The position numbers and the translations under genes are program-made. A DNA stretch of 64,000 nt, taken from assembly GCF_001598295.1 (NCBI RefSeq), contig NZ_BCYR01000004.1, positions 310,001 through 374,000 of the forward strand, in the 5' to 3' direction. The notes below the pieces were generated by a model. That model made no database searches and was not told the DNA's origin. It saw only the letters and a program-made list of their open reading frames with translations. Origin of the DNA: Klebsiella ornithinolytica NBRC 105727 = ATCC 31898 (lineage in GTDB: Bacteria > Pseudomonadota > Gammaproteobacteria > Enterobacterales > Enterobacteriaceae). Positions 1 through 9,160 of the stretch are shown one piece after another. The first letter of the stretch is position 1, and the number at the start of each line of letters is the position of its first letter.

Positions 1-49
1 TCTGCCCGCGGCTGCGGAAATGGGTATCGGAAATCTGGGCTAACAGCAT
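1..49 (-). CDS. gpdQ: Glycerophosphodiesterase GpdQ, N-terminal codons only
   Basis: Only the first 16 codons are inside the window; the gene runs off the left edge. The peptide MLLAQISDTHFRSRGQ closely resembles the start of the Klebsiella aerogenes glycerophosphodiesterase GpdQ, and it contains the metal-binding D-x-H of calcineurin-type metallophosphoesterases (SDTH). It begins 10 bases after the stop of the permease gene at 60-947, so it is probably cotranscribed with the transporter. An importer followed by a phosphodiesterase fits uptake and cleavage of glycerophosphodiesters. The identification rests on a short stretch, but the match is distinctive. Confidence 0.8.
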   Translation of the reverse strand, partial: MLLAQISDTHFRSRGQ

Positions 50-59
50 AGATAACTCC

Positions 60-947
60 TTATTTGATCCCGGAGAAGCCGAAGCTTCGCAGGAACTGTT
101 TCTGGAAAAGGATGAACGCCAGCATCAGCGGCAGGCAGACCATCAGCGTCCCGGCGCCGATGGTGCCCCACTGGCCGCCGGATTCGGCGCCCATGGCGAA
201 GGAGACCAGCCCCACGGTCAGCACCTGCTTATCGGGATCGTTGAGCATCATTAGCGGCCACAGATACTCGTTCCAGTGGTAGGTAATGCTGACGGTGGCG
301 AAGGCCAGCACCGACGGCCAGGACATCGGCAGCAGCACGCGGAACAGCACCTGCCACCAGCGGCAGCCCTCCATCAGCGCGGCTTCTTCCAGCTCTTTGG
401 GGATGGCGAGGAACGCCTGGCGCATCAGGAACACGCCGAACGCCGAGGTGAAGTAGGGCATCATCACCCCGGTGAGGGTGTTGAGCAGGCCGAAGGTCTT
501 CAGAGTCAGCATGTTCGGCACCATCATCACCACCGGCATGATCATCAGCTGGACCAGGAACAGCAGGAACAGGGTCTGCTTGCCGCGGAACTGGTGGCAG
601 GCGAAGACATAGCCGGCGGTGGTGATGGTCAACAGCTGCACGAAGAAGGTGCCGAAGGTAAAAATAAGGGTGTTGGCGTAGAGGCTTAGCCAGTCGGCGC
701 TGGCCCAGGCGTCGCGGAAGTTATCCAGCGTCAGCGGCAGGCGCGGCAGCAGGGAGGCCATATCCTCGCCGAAGGTGGTGGTGCTGAACGCGGTAGCCAG
801 CATCCAGATAAACGGGCTGACCCACAGCAGAGCCAGGCAGCACATCAGCACGCTGAGGGTGAACGGCTGCGAGCGACGCAGGCGCAGCCACAGCGGTAGT
901 GAGGCGACCGGCGAACGAACAACCAGCGGCGAGGCTTCAGCGCTCAT
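60..947 (-). CDS. ABC transporter permease, MalG/UgpE type
   Basis: Inner-membrane permease of a carbohydrate- or glycerol-phosphate-type ABC importer, 295 residues, with about six hydrophobic segments. The cytoplasmic EAA loop that contacts the ATPase is clear near residue 190 (EEAALMEGCRWW, then LLP). The start overlaps the end of the upstream permease gene by 11 bases, so the two are translationally coupled. The gene downstream encodes a GpdQ-like phosphodiesterase, so the substrate is probably a glycerophosphodiester or glycerol phosphate; this is inferred from context. The binding protein and ATPase are not in the window. Confidence 0.85.
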   Translation of the reverse strand: MSAEASPLVVRSPVASLPLWLRLRRSQPFTLSVLMCCLALLWVSPFIWMLATAFSTTTFGEDMASLLPRLPLTLDNFRDAWASADWLSLYANTLIFTFGTFFVQLLTITTAGYVFACHQFRGKQTLFLLFLVQLMIMPVVMMVPNMLTLKTFGLLNTLTGVMMPYFTSAFGVFLMRQAFLAIPKELEEAALMEGCRWWQVLFRVLLPMSWPSVLAFATVSITYHWNEYLWPLMMLNDPDKQVLTVGLVSFAMGAESGGQWGTIGAGTLMVCLPLMLAFILFQKQFLRSFGFSGIK

Positions 948-1809
948 AGTGGGCTCCTTTCTCCAGCAGTTTGAGGTTAAGCAGCGAGAAGGCGAACAGC
1001 CCGGCCAGGGTCAGGAAGGTGGCGGCGGAGGCTTTGCCGAGGTCGTGGGTATCCCACGCCAGATTCTGGATGTAGTAGAGCAGCACGGTGGTGGCATTAT
1101 CCGGCCCGCCGCGGGTCATCACCGCCACGTGGTCAATCTGGGTGATGGAGTAGATCAGCGCGGTGGTGATCACGAAGCTCAGGGTCGGGCGCAGCAGCGG
1201 TAGCGTCACCTTAAAGAACACCTGGCTGCGGGTGGCGCCTTCCATGATCGCCGCTTCACGCGTTGAGACCGGGATGCTCTGCAACCCGGCGAGGAAAAAC
1301 AGCATGTAGTAGCCGGCGAACTTCCATACGCCGATCAACGCCAGCGCCAGCAGGGCGCTGTTGCTGCGCCCCAGCCAGTTGTTGTTCATCGGCCCGAACA
1401 GCTTCGCCAGATAGTGGTCGAGCAGGCCGAGCCCGGGCATAAAGATAAACAGCCACAGCGCGGCGGCGCTGACCATCGGGATAATCATCGGGAAGAAAAA
1501 GGCGGTGCGCAGCCAGCGGTTAACGCGGTGGTTTTCGCTCAGCGCGACGGCCAGCAGCAGGGCCAGCGTCACGCCGGGGACCACGGTCAGCAGGATATAG
1601 AGCAGGTTGTTGAGCAGCGACTGCCAGAAGACGTTATCGGCGAACAGGCGGACGAAGTTATCCAACCCGACGAACGGCGCGTTGTCGCTGGCCATGCGGG
1701 TATCGAACAGGCTGTCGTACACCGAACGGCCCAGCGGGAACCAGGTAAACAGCAGTAAAAACAGCAGGGAGGGCGACAGTATCAGCCAGGGGAGCCAGGT
1801 TTTTCTCAT
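937..1809 (-). CDS. ABC transporter permease, MalF/UgpA type
   Basis: Partner permease of 290 residues, with an N-terminal membrane segment (about residues 8-28) and roughly five more. The EAA loop reads REAAIMEGATRSQVFF followed by LPLLRP. It precedes and overlaps the MalG-type permease gene, the usual order in this transporter class. It is the first gene of the operon visible here. No binding-protein gene lies upstream; the next gene in that direction is ahr, so the remaining components must lie beyond the left edge or elsewhere. Confidence 0.85.
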   Translation of the reverse strand: MRKTWLPWLILSPSLLFLLLFTWFPLGRSVYDSLFDTRMASDNAPFVGLDNFVRLFADNVFWQSLLNNLLYILLTVVPGVTLALLLAVALSENHRVNRWLRTAFFFPMIIPMVSAAALWLFIFMPGLGLLDHYLAKLFGPMNNNWLGRSNSALLALALIGVWKFAGYYMLFFLAGLQSIPVSTREAAIMEGATRSQVFFKVTLPLLRPTLSFVITTALIYSITQIDHVAVMTRGGPDNATTVLLYYIQNLAWDTHDLGKASAATFLTLAGLFAFSLLNLKLLEKGAHYER

Positions 1810-1931
1810 GGTGGCAGACGTCTCGTTCAGGCGTTTATGGAAGCCCGGATTGTGAGAACGAATGACTGCAAGGGGATGGCGGGGAGATGACCGTTTAATG
1901 AACCTTCAGCGGGCGCCGGCTGAGGGAACAG

Positions 1932-1954
1932 GCCGGGCAGACGCGCCGCCCGGC
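1932..1954. terminator. Hairpin after ahr
   Basis: Arms GCCGGGC and GCCCGGC enclose a 9-base loop just beyond the ahr stop codon. There is no strong T tract on the minus strand, so termination is only plausible. Confidence 0.4.
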
Positions 1955-1966
1955 GGATAAGGGGGT

Positions 1967-2986
1967 TTAGAAGTCGGCTTTCAGCACCACGCGATAGCGG
2001 GCTTTACCCTCGCGCACGTGTTTCAGCGCCTCGTTGATCTGCGACATCGGGAACAGCTCGGTAGTCGGGGCCACTTTGCTGCGTCCGGCAAACTTCATCA
2101 GCTTGCGCAGCTCGGACGGGTTACCGGTAGCTGAACCGGAGATGCTGCGGTCGCCGCCAATCAGGGTAAAGGCGGGAACCTGTAGCGGCTTCATCACCGC
2201 GCCGACGGTATGGAAGTTGCCGCCGTACGCCAGCGCTTCGAAGTACGGCTGCCATTCGAGATCCACCGCCACGGTGTTGATGATCAGATCGAACTGGCCG
2301 GCCAGCGCTTTTAGGGCTTCAGGATCGCGGCTGTTCACCACCCGATCGGCGCCCATCGCCAGCACTTCCTGCTCTTTCGCCGGACTGGAGCTGAAGGCAG
2401 TCACTTCGGCGCCCATGGCGCGCAGCAGCTTAATGGCGATATGGCCGAGGCCGCCGATACCAATGACGCCCACGCGGCTGGTGGCGGTGACGTGGTGCAT
2501 CAGCAGCGGTTTAAAGACGGTGATCCCGCCGCACAGCATCGGGCCGGCGGATTCGATATCGATACTCTCCGGCAGCGGGATCACCCATTGCCAGTCGGCG
2601 CGCAGCTTATCGGCAAAGCCGCCGCGGTTGATGATGGTTGGCACCGAGCCTTCGAGGCAGTTGATCTGGTTGCCGCTGATGCAGGCATCGCAGTGCCCGC
2701 AGCTGCGGGCCGTCCAGCCGATGCCCACCTTCTGGCCGACTTTCAGTCCTTTATCCTGCGCCGCGCTGCCCAGCGCCGCCACGCGGCCAATCACCTCATG
2801 GCCGGCAACCAGCGGATAGCTCGACATGCCCCATTCGTTGTCGATCATCGACAGGTCGGAGTGGCAGATGCCGCAGTATTCAACCTGTACTTCGACATCC
2901 TGCGGCAGGAGTTCGCCCGCGTCGTACTCCCACAGCGACAGATCGGCGCCCGCTTCTTTGGCGGCGTAGCTTTTAATTGTGCTCAT
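1967..2986 (-). CDS. ahr: NADP-dependent aldehyde reductase / alcohol dehydrogenase Ahr
   Basis: Zinc-dependent medium-chain dehydrogenase that reduces aldehydes with NADPH in the cytoplasm. From the ATG at 2986 the product has 339 residues, the length of E. coli Ahr (YjgB), and the sequence is very similar throughout. Visible motifs are the catalytic zinc site (CGICHSD), GHE, the structural-zinc cysteine cluster ([16 protein letters not shown]) and the nucleotide-binding [11 protein letters not shown]. The reading frame stays open upstream to 3196, but AAGGAAAT before 2986 and the family length decide the start. It lies beside tRNA leuX, as in E. coli, which anchors this end of the window in the conserved backbone. 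Confidence 0.93.
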   Translation of the reverse strand: MSTIKSYAAKEAGADLSLWEYDAGELLPQDVEVQVEYCGICHSDLSMIDNEWGMSSYPLVAGHEVIGRVAALGSAAQDKGLKVGQKVGIGWTARSCGHCDACISGNQINCLEGSVPTIINRGGFADKLRADWQWVIPLPESIDIESAGPMLCGGITVFKPLLMHHVTATSRVGVIGIGGLGHIAIKLLRAMGAEVTAFSSSPAKEQEVLAMGADRVVNSRDPEALKALAGQFDLIINTVAVDLEWQPYFEALAYGGNFHTVGAVMKPLQVPAFTLIGGDRSISGSATGNPSELRKLMKFAGRSKVAPTTELFPMSQINEALKHVREGKARYRVVLKADF

Positions 2987-3222
2987 CACGATTTCCTTGG
3001 TTTGGCGTAGATAAACAGAAAGTGTAGAGCATGGGGCGGGGCGACGCTTGGCAGAAGGAGGCAGGCAGACGGGGCAATCGAAGAAGGAAGGGGAAGGGGA
3101 AGGGGAGGTCGAGCGGGGTAAGCTTGCCGGGCAGGCGAAGGGGAAAATGTGACCTGAGACGCTCCTGAGCAGGCCGGGCGCTGTTTTTTTCGACACTTAG
3201 CGTGGCGGAGACACGCTGCTGC

Positions 3223-3250
3223 TTGCATGGCGGCCATCGACAGGTATAAT
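3223..3250 (+). promoter_or_regulatory. Promoter of leuX
   Basis: TTGCAT (3223-3228) and a perfect TATAAT (3245-3250) are separated by 16 bases. The -10 box lies 26 bases before the mature tRNA. Confidence 0.7.
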
Positions 3251-3276
3251 CCACAACGTTTCCGTATCCCTTCAGT

Positions 3277-3361
3277 GCCGAAGTGGCGAAATCGGTAGAC
3301 GCAGTTGATTCAAAATCAACCGTAGAAATACGTGCCGGTTCGAGTCCGGCCTTCGGCACCA
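3277..3361 (+). tRNA. leuX: tRNA-Leu (CAA)
   Basis: An 85-nucleotide class II tRNA with a long variable arm, encoded CCA end and anticodon CAA at 3311-3313. The anticodon stem is GTTGA/TCAAC. It matches E. coli leuX as remembered. leuX is a well-known integration site for P4-like islands, and a degraded integrase follows directly. Confidence 0.97.
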
Positions 3362-3560
3362 AAAGATACAATCAAGTCGCTCAAGAGCGGCTTTTTTTGT
3401 GTCTGAAATTCAGTAATCGCAAGGTTTTCTGCGCTTTTCCTTTCAACAGAAGTCAATCTGAGTCAACCCATATCAAGCCGTTTGTAAATGCAGAACCGAG
3501 CACATAGGCTGGGTCGATAATGATCGTATACTCGCAGCGGTACAGGAAAGGAGAACTTTT

Positions 3561-4048
3561 ATGGCTCTGACGGATATCAAAGCGTTCTGTAAAACCGCTG
3601 GAAAAGGAGTATACCCATGTCGATGGGGATGGCATGTTTTTGCTGGTTCACCCTAACGGCTCAAAATACTGGCGGTTCCTTTTTCGCTTTGGTGGTAAGC
3701 AGCACCTAATGGCGCGAGGGGTATATCCTGAAACATCGTTAACCGACGATCGTAAGAAACGAGGTGAAGCCTGGAGGCAAGTTGTAGCCAGTATTAATTC
3801 TCGTGAGTATAAACGTGCTGTAAAAAGGAACTATTATTTCTGAATCTGTTGCCAGATATTGACATGCTTCTAACAAGAAATGGTTGGAAGACCATAGCAT
3901 AGCCGGCGGGAGCTCAATAGTCTGGAGAGACCACCTCTTCCCTGCCGTAGGCAAACGGAGTATTGAGCGTTTAAGCTCGCAGGATCTTATTGTTCCCGTT
4001 AAATTCTCTGAGGCTGTAGGATGCTTTGAAGTGGCTTTACATATTTAG
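3561..4048 (+). pseudogene. Decayed P4-type tyrosine integrase, N-terminal remnant
   Basis: The start MALTDIKAFC with a strong ribosome site (AAAGGAGAA) 200 bases after leuX is typical of P4-family island integrases. The frame breaks after about 20 codons. It resumes in another frame at about 3615 with DGDGMFLLVHPNGSKYW and FGGKQH...GVYPETSLTDDRKKR (the arm-binding domain), then shifts again. From about 3930 to the stop at 4048 it reads HLFPAVGKRSIERLSSQDL. The catalytic C-terminal half with its R-H-R-Y residues is missing, so it cannot recombine DNA. It marks an old insertion at leuX. Confidence 0.85.
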
Positions 4049-4917
4049 CTGCATATTAGTACAATTATTCGTGAATTCAAAGCGGTTTGAGCGATTATAA
4101 CCATCGCACAGAAGATGGTGTAAGCATATCTATTTTATCTCCCTATACTTTTCAGGTCTCCAGTTGCTCGGCCATCAGTCAGTATTCTTCCAGAGGCAGG
4201 TTTCTCATGGATTCGTGAGGGCACTACTATTGTATTTTGTCAGTCAGTTTTCCATTATTTTTCGGGATTTATGCAGCTTCCTTAGAAGCTATAAAACAGA
4301 AGTTTCGGCCCGGGATGTCCAGTTAAATCACTCGATAAAGGCAGTCTATGTCGGCTTGCCTGGTTTGATAAGTTTCATCAACTCACCATATTCTTCGGCC
4401 TACAGTACTATCGATAGTAAGAACGGTTCAGATTTATCATTAACAATGAAGACCGCTTTCATAAAAAAGGAGTAAATAAATAGTTATCATTCTCTACCTA
4501 TAAAATAGCAAGTGAATATTAATTGTAATTAATAGTGCGTGGTAAGTTTTCGTTGTATAAGGGAATGTTGGATTATTTATGCTAATTATGGCCTGATAGT
4601 ACTAGTATTTACAATCTTCTGTAATTGTATTGTCATTTGCATGCGTTGCATTCATGGTTGATTTTATAAAAATAGCGTTCGGTAAATGTAATATACATTT
4701 TAAAGATGTGATTTACATGCGATAATTTCGCCGCGTAAAAAAACTATAAAAAAATATAAAGCAATAATGCCTGTTTTTTTGTTTGTTAGTGTCGGTTTTG
4801 CTATTTATTTATCTCCTTTTTTGCGTGGTGTTGTTTATTATTTTTGGCGAATGCGGGGGATGACCGCGTTCTAAGTTAAGTTATTTTCTAACTCTAAGCT
4901 GAAAGGATTTTTTTGTT
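4049..4917. other. Gene-poor AT-rich stretch before fimbrial operon 1
   Basis: No gene is recognised. A TTG-started frame of 103 codons (4164-4475, plus strand) has no family features that I can name. The last 400 bases are very AT-rich and presumably hold the promoter and regulator sites of the fimbrial operon. No clear sigma-70 boxes or phase-variation inverted repeats were found. Confidence 0.4.
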
Positions 4918-5502
4918 ATGAAAATTAAAACTCTTCATGCAGCATTTATTGCTCTGGGTATGGGGGTTTCGTCGTCAGTATTTGCTGCGGCGGATGTGAC
5001 TGCATCAGATGCGAGCGTAGCTACCGTTGATTTCAGTGGCTCCGTGACGTCAAACACTTGCCAGTTAGATACTTCAAGCGTGCAGCAGACGGTCAATATG
5101 GGTGAGGTCAAAGTGGCTTCACTGCAAAATGGTGGCATGGGGCCTCGTCAGAATTTCAGCATCAATTTAGTTGACTGTGATGATCAAACTCAAGGTTTCC
5201 AAGTGACATTTGAAGACAATAATGGGTCAGACTCATCACGAAACTACCTTACTAATACTTCTCAGGGTAATGGCCTTGAGGCAACTGGTGTTGGCGTGAT
5301 GATAGCGCATATCAATAACGGAACAGACCTAACTTTAGGTCAACCAGCAGATATGGAAGCTTCTGTTGATGCGGGCAATAATAATGCCGCTTGGCCACAG
5401 CAAGTCATTAGTTTCGATGCATACCTGAAAGGGATCGAGAACCAAACTCCAACGGCTGGTTATGTTAATGCATCCGCTTCTGTATCTATCACGACTTATT
5501 AA
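4918..5502 (+). CDS. Major fimbrial subunit (pilin), chaperone-usher type
   Basis: Secreted pilin of 194 residues with a signal peptide ending near VFAA (about residue 23). A cysteine pair (NTCQL near residue 46 and VDCDD near 87) sits in the usual positions of type 1-like pilins. The region around residues 37-41 (VDFSG) has the start of the pilin fold, and the C-terminal beta strand ends in TTY with the penultimate-aromatic pattern used for donor-strand exchange. It is first in a seven-gene operon and is followed by a perfect hairpin before the chaperone gene, which fits higher expression of the pilin. The fimbrial family could not be named. Confidence 0.88.
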   Translation: MKIKTLHAAFIALGMGVSSSVFAAADVTASDASVATVDFSGSVTSNTCQLDTSSVQQTVNMGEVKVASLQNGGMGPRQNFSINLVDCDDQTQGFQVTFEDNNGSDSSRNYLTNTSQGNGLEATGVGVMIAHINNGTDLTLGQPADMEASVDAGNNNAAWPQQVISFDAYLKGIENQTPTAGYVNASASVSITTY

Positions 5503-5520
5503 TTAATATCTATTCAATAG

Positions 5521-5548
5521 CAGTCACCACGGTAAAATGTGGTGACTG
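5521..5548. terminator. Intercistronic hairpin between pilin and chaperone genes
   Basis: Perfect 10-bp stem CAGTCACCAC/GTGGTGACTG with an 8-base loop, 19 bases after the pilin stop and without a T tract. It probably acts as a partial terminator or stabiliser of the pilin mRNA, raising pilin over assembly proteins. Confidence 0.6.
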
Positions 5549-5566
5549 TAAGGATATAGAACATAT

Positions 5567-6259
5567 ATGAAAGTGTTGTTATATTATATCTTATTTTTTT
5601 GCATGTTTATAAATGCATGCTATGCAACCGCGCAAAAAAAAATTTCTACATTTGGCATTTCTGAATCGCGGATAATCATGCATGGAGAGAAGGGAGGTTA
5701 TACGCTTGATAACTCAGGGAGTGAGAAATCTTGGCTTGTTCAGACTTGGGTAGAGAATTTCGATAAAGAAAAAACTGAGGCTATATTATCTCAGCCATTT
5801 GTCCTGCGCATGAACAAAAAATCGACATTTAGGGTGGGTTTAAGAAAGAATGAAGCGTTACCTGATGACAGAGAGAGTGTGTTCTGGGCTGTAGCCCATT
5901 CTGTACCGGAAAAAGATAAAAACCTACCAGAGAATAGACTCAATCTTGCATATAGATTTAAGTCTGTTCTTATTTATCGACCGGAAAAGTTGAAAGGCAT
6001 GGAGTTTGATTTTGCTGCTGTTTCTTGGAAGAGACATAATTCAAATGAGATTGAAGTTTTTAATAATACTCCTTTCTCTATATCATTCGTAAACGTTTCT
6101 GTTAATGGAAAATCAGTAGGTTTTCATGATAATATTAAGTTTCTTAGGCCTTATGAAAAGCAATTATTAAAAGTTAGCGCGAATTTAGGCGATAAAATAA
6201 ATTTTGGATACAGAAATGACTATGGGTATGTCAAAAATGTATCGGCAGTTGTTATGTAG
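5567..6259 (+). CDS. Periplasmic fimbrial chaperone (PapD-like)
   Basis: Exported two-domain immunoglobulin-fold chaperone of 230 residues, the usual family length, with a signal peptide ending near CYATA (about residue 22). Family landmarks include SWLVQTWVENF, a PFVLRMNKKSTFRVGLRK block and LPDDRESVFWAVAHSVP, the conserved DRES-F-W motif of the first domain. It would hold pilin subunits by donor-strand complementation and deliver them to the usher. It is one of three chaperone-like proteins in this operon. Its end overlaps upstream in-frame start candidates of the next gene. Confidence 0.88.
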   Translation: MKVLLYYILFFCMFINACYATAQKKISTFGISESRIIMHGEKGGYTLDNSGSEKSWLVQTWVENFDKEKTEAILSQPFVLRMNKKSTFRVGLRKNEALPDDRESVFWAVAHSVPEKDKNLPENRLNLAYRFKSVLIYRPEKLKGMEFDFAAVSWKRHNSNEIEVFNNTPFSISFVNVSVNGKSVGFHDNIKFLRPYEKQLLKVSANLGDKINFGYRNDYGYVKNVSAVVM

Positions 6260-6662
6260 TTATCTGTTATTAGTGCTCCCCTGTGACGTATATGGCGGTG
6301 AAATCTCTGTATCTCCTCCTGAAGTTATTATAGACCGGTCTGTTCGTAATAAAGAGTTTATAGAAATAGTCAATCACAGCGGGGATGAGTATATCTATCG
6401 GGCTGGGATAGTGTCCGGGGGTAGCCCCAGCTCTATTATTGGGAATATATCAACGAATAGATATATTGTTTATCCCCCCGTAGGGATAGTTAAGTCTGAA
6501 GGTAAAGTTCAACTTGGTGTAATCGCACTTAGCGGCGCTCAGGAAACTGAGGATTATATATATATTCATTTTGCACCCAAGAAAAAAAACTCATTTAGCT
6601 TATATGAAATCCCTATAAACCTGACGATGCAGATAAAAGTGAAGGGGAGGTGGTTGCATTAA
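6237..6662 (+). CDS. Single-domain chaperone-like fimbrial protein
   Basis: A predicted exported protein of 141 residues from the ATG at 6237. This start gives a clean signal peptide (MYRQLLCSYLLLVLPCDVYG) and a GGG ribosome site; earlier in-frame starts would overlap the chaperone gene further. The mature part resembles only the first domain of PapD-type chaperones: EISVSPPEVIID at the start, IEIVNHSG, YIVYPPVGIVKSEGKVQLGVIAL and DYIYIHFAP. The second immunoglobulin domain is absent although the stop is natural. It could be a specialised assembly factor or a chaperone that lost a domain. Its place just before the usher gene argues for a role in assembly. Confidence 0.6.
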   Translation: MYRQLLCSYLLLVLPCDVYGGEISVSPPEVIIDRSVRNKEFIEIVNHSGDEYIYRAGIVSGGSPSSIIGNISTNRYIVYPPVGIVKSEGKVQLGVIALSGAQETEDYIYIHFAPKKKNSFSLYEIPINLTMQIKVKGRWLH

Positions 6663-6679
6663 TAATTATGAGGGTAGCT

Positions 6680-9160
6680 ATGAAGAAATTGTATATGTCG
6701 ATACCTTTTGTTTTTTCTCCGTGTGTGCTTGCATCCTCGGAATTTGATTTAAGTTTAATTCAGCTTAATGGTGAGCGTGAGGATATAGATCTATCCGTAT
6801 TTAATAATCCGGAAGGGGGGATTGCAGGGATCCGAGAAGTATCTATTTATGTGAACGATACTTTTTTTGGCAGAAGAGAATTAAATTTTAAAAATGATGA
6901 AAGTGGTGCGCTTAAGCCAGAAGTGAATCGTCGCCTTCTGCTTGAAATGGAAGTCATGATTGAACCCAATAATAATACTCTCCCATATTTTGATGCTAGC
7001 AATCAAAAAGAAGAGTGGGCGGAGGAATTCTTCAACATAGAAAAAGTTATTCCGCACAGCCATACAAAATTGGTTGAAGGGGAAGGTCGGCTAGATATAT
7101 CTATACCTCAGGCCTATTTCAAAACTTCAAAGTATAAAGTATCGCCGGACCTTTGGGATGATGGCGTTCCAGCTTTATTACTTGATTACAACATCACCGG
7201 AAACCGTAATAAATATTCATCTGAGGGACGTTCTACATCGAGTCTATTTTCAAATTTTACCTCTGGCGCGAATTTGGCAGGCTGGCGCTGGCGCGGGTTA
7301 GGAACGTATAACTATATAAATAATGGTCGTTATGAGTCATCCACCTTTGATTTTAGTCGGAATTATCTCGAAAAAGATATACGTCAATTTAATTCCACAT
7401 TCCTCGCCGGCAGAATATCTACAGTATCAAGTGTACTGGATAATGTGATGTTTGAAGGTGTACAGCTTAAGAATAACAAAGAAATGTTGAAAAGTGGGCT
7501 TTACACCTATGCCCCAGTAATAAGAGGCGTAGCTAACAGTAACGCCGAGGTTGAATTAAATCAAAATGGTAGGGTTGTATATAAGACAAACGTGCCTCCA
7601 GGGCCGTTTGAGTTGGATGAACTTAATATTCCTATTTATGGTGGGGATATTTTGGTAACGATAAAGGAAGCTAGTGGTGAAATACGTAGTTTCATTCAAA
7701 CGTACTCTACTCTTGCTGAGATGCTTCGTCCTGGTATATATGATTACAATCTGTCTATGGGTAAAACTCAATATGGGGATTTTTATAATAATAGTCAATT
7801 TATTCAGGGGGATTATGCCTTTGGTATTGATAACGGGATAACTCTTTATACCGCGGGCCTTTTTGCCGAAAATTACTATGCTGGTGCAATCGGCAGTACT
7901 TATTCATTCGGGGCGTGGGGGGCTGCATCTGCAGATATTACTTTTTCACGATCGCATAAAAATAATGAGGGATCAACTGGGCAGTCATACAATTTACGTT
8001 ATTCTAAAAGTGCTATTTCCTCAGGTACAACAGTAACACTAGCATCATATCGGTATGCTACTCGCGATTTCTATTCTTTTGAAGAACATTTGCTAAGAAA
8101 TAATCAGTATAGGGATCATCAGAAGACAAAAGCCAGATGGAGCCTGTTACTTAGTCAATCACTATTTGAGATGGGGCATCTCAATTTTAACGGGAGTCGG
8201 ATAGAATACTGGAATAATACGAACTCAGACGCTCTTAGTTTGTCTCATACGTATAACTGGGGAAAAATACACTTCAGTACCAGTTATTCTATTGATTATT
8301 ATGATGACTTACGTACGAAAAAGAACCGGCAATTTAACTTTGGTATTTCTGTTCCTTTTAGTTTTTTTGATAAAAAAGACACATCTGGTACATATTTTCG
8401 GTATGGATATATGGATTCCGGTGTTAATTCTTCACATTATGTGACGGTATACGGACAACTGAATGACAAGATTGATTACTCTACACAGCATAACTGGAAC
8501 AATATTGGCTACTCTTATGGATCGGCCTCATTAAACTATAATGGTAATAGTGCGAAAATAAATGGCAGTTACACGAGGGAGAATGGCTATAGCACAAGTT
8601 CAATCGGCATGTCTGGTTCTGCAGTAATGCATGAAAAAGGAATTACACTTTCACCTGATACTATCACGAATGGCGCCATTCTGGTTAATATCGATGGAGT
8701 AGAAAATGCGTCGTTATATGGCGCTGGGGGCAAGGCAACAGACTGGTTCGGGAATGCTGTATATAGTGGTGTCAGTTTTTACAACCGGAACACTGTGAAA
8801 ATCGATGCTTTGAAATTGCCGGACAATGTGGTTCTTCCAGAGAATGAGAAAAATGTTTACCCTTCTAGAGGCTCGATTGCGTTAGTACGGTTTGATGCAC
8901 TTATAGGTAGACAGGGAGTCTTTGGGCTGATGAAAAGTGATGGCAATCAAGTACCATTTGGGGCAGTAGTAGCGCTGAAAGGAGCCAAAGTTCCATCCAC
9001 AGGTATTGTCGGCGATGGCGGTAAGGTATATCTGGCTGGAATACCGGATAAAGGTACTCTTGAAGTGTCATGGGGAGGGAGTAATACCTGCACGGTGATG
9101 TTTGATTTATCTGGAGAACCTCAGGATGCTTTATCTGAAAAAAATTATCTGTGTAGTTAA
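6680..9160 (+). CDS. Fimbrial outer-membrane usher (FimD/PapC family)
   Basis: Outer-membrane assembly platform of 826 residues from the ATG at 6680, which has GAGGG six bases upstream and starts a good signal peptide (MKKLYMS...VLASS). The N-terminal chaperone-binding domain is followed by a long beta-barrel region with an interrupting plug (GYxPVIRG-like TYAPVIRGVANSNAEV near residue 278) and C-terminal domains with FGAVVALKG and a terminal Cys pair (NTCTV...YLCS). It exports and polymerises the pilus together with the flanking chaperones. The GTG at 6650 is a weaker start because its ribosome site abuts the codon. Confidence 0.92.
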   Translation: MKKLYMSIPFVFSPCVLASSEFDLSLIQLNGEREDIDLSVFNNPEGGIAGIREVSIYVNDTFFGRRELNFKNDESGALKPEVNRRLLLEMEVMIEPNNNTLPYFDASNQKEEWAEEFFNIEKVIPHSHTKLVEGEGRLDISIPQAYFKTSKYKVSPDLWDDGVPALLLDYNITGNRNKYSSEGRSTSSLFSNFTSGANLAGWRWRGLGTYNYINNGRYESSTFDFSRNYLEKDIRQFNSTFLAGRISTVSSVLDNVMFEGVQLKNNKEMLKSGLYTYAPVIRGVANSNAEVELNQNGRVVYKTNVPPGPFELDELNIPIYGGDILVTIKEASGEIRSFIQTYSTLAEMLRPGIYDYNLSMGKTQYGDFYNNSQFIQGDYAFGIDNGITLYTAGLFAENYYAGAIGSTYSFGAWGAASADITFSRSHKNNEGSTGQSYNLRYSKSAISSGTTVTLASYRYATRDFYSFEEHLLRNNQYRDHQKTKARWSLLLSQSLFEMGHLNFNGSRIEYWNNTNSDALSLSHTYNWGKIHFSTSYSIDYYDDLRTKKNRQFNFGISVPFSFFDKKDTSGTYFRYGYMDSGVNSSHYVTVYGQLNDKIDYSTQHNWNNIGYSYGSASLNYNGNSAKINGSYTRENGYSTSSIGMSGSAVMHEKGITLSPDTITNGAILVNIDGVENASLYGAGGKATDWFGNAVYSGVSFYNRNTVKIDALKLPDNVVLPENEKNVYPSRGSIALVRFDALIGRQGVFGLMKSDGNQVPFGAVVALKGAKVPSTGIVGDGGKVYLAGIPDKGTLEVSWGGSNTCTVMFDLSGEPQDALSEKNYLCS

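Noticed and set aside
4164..4475. TTG-started frame of 103 codons before fimbrial operon 1
   Set aside because: Weak start, no ribosome site, and no recognisable family; it could be part of decayed island DNA.
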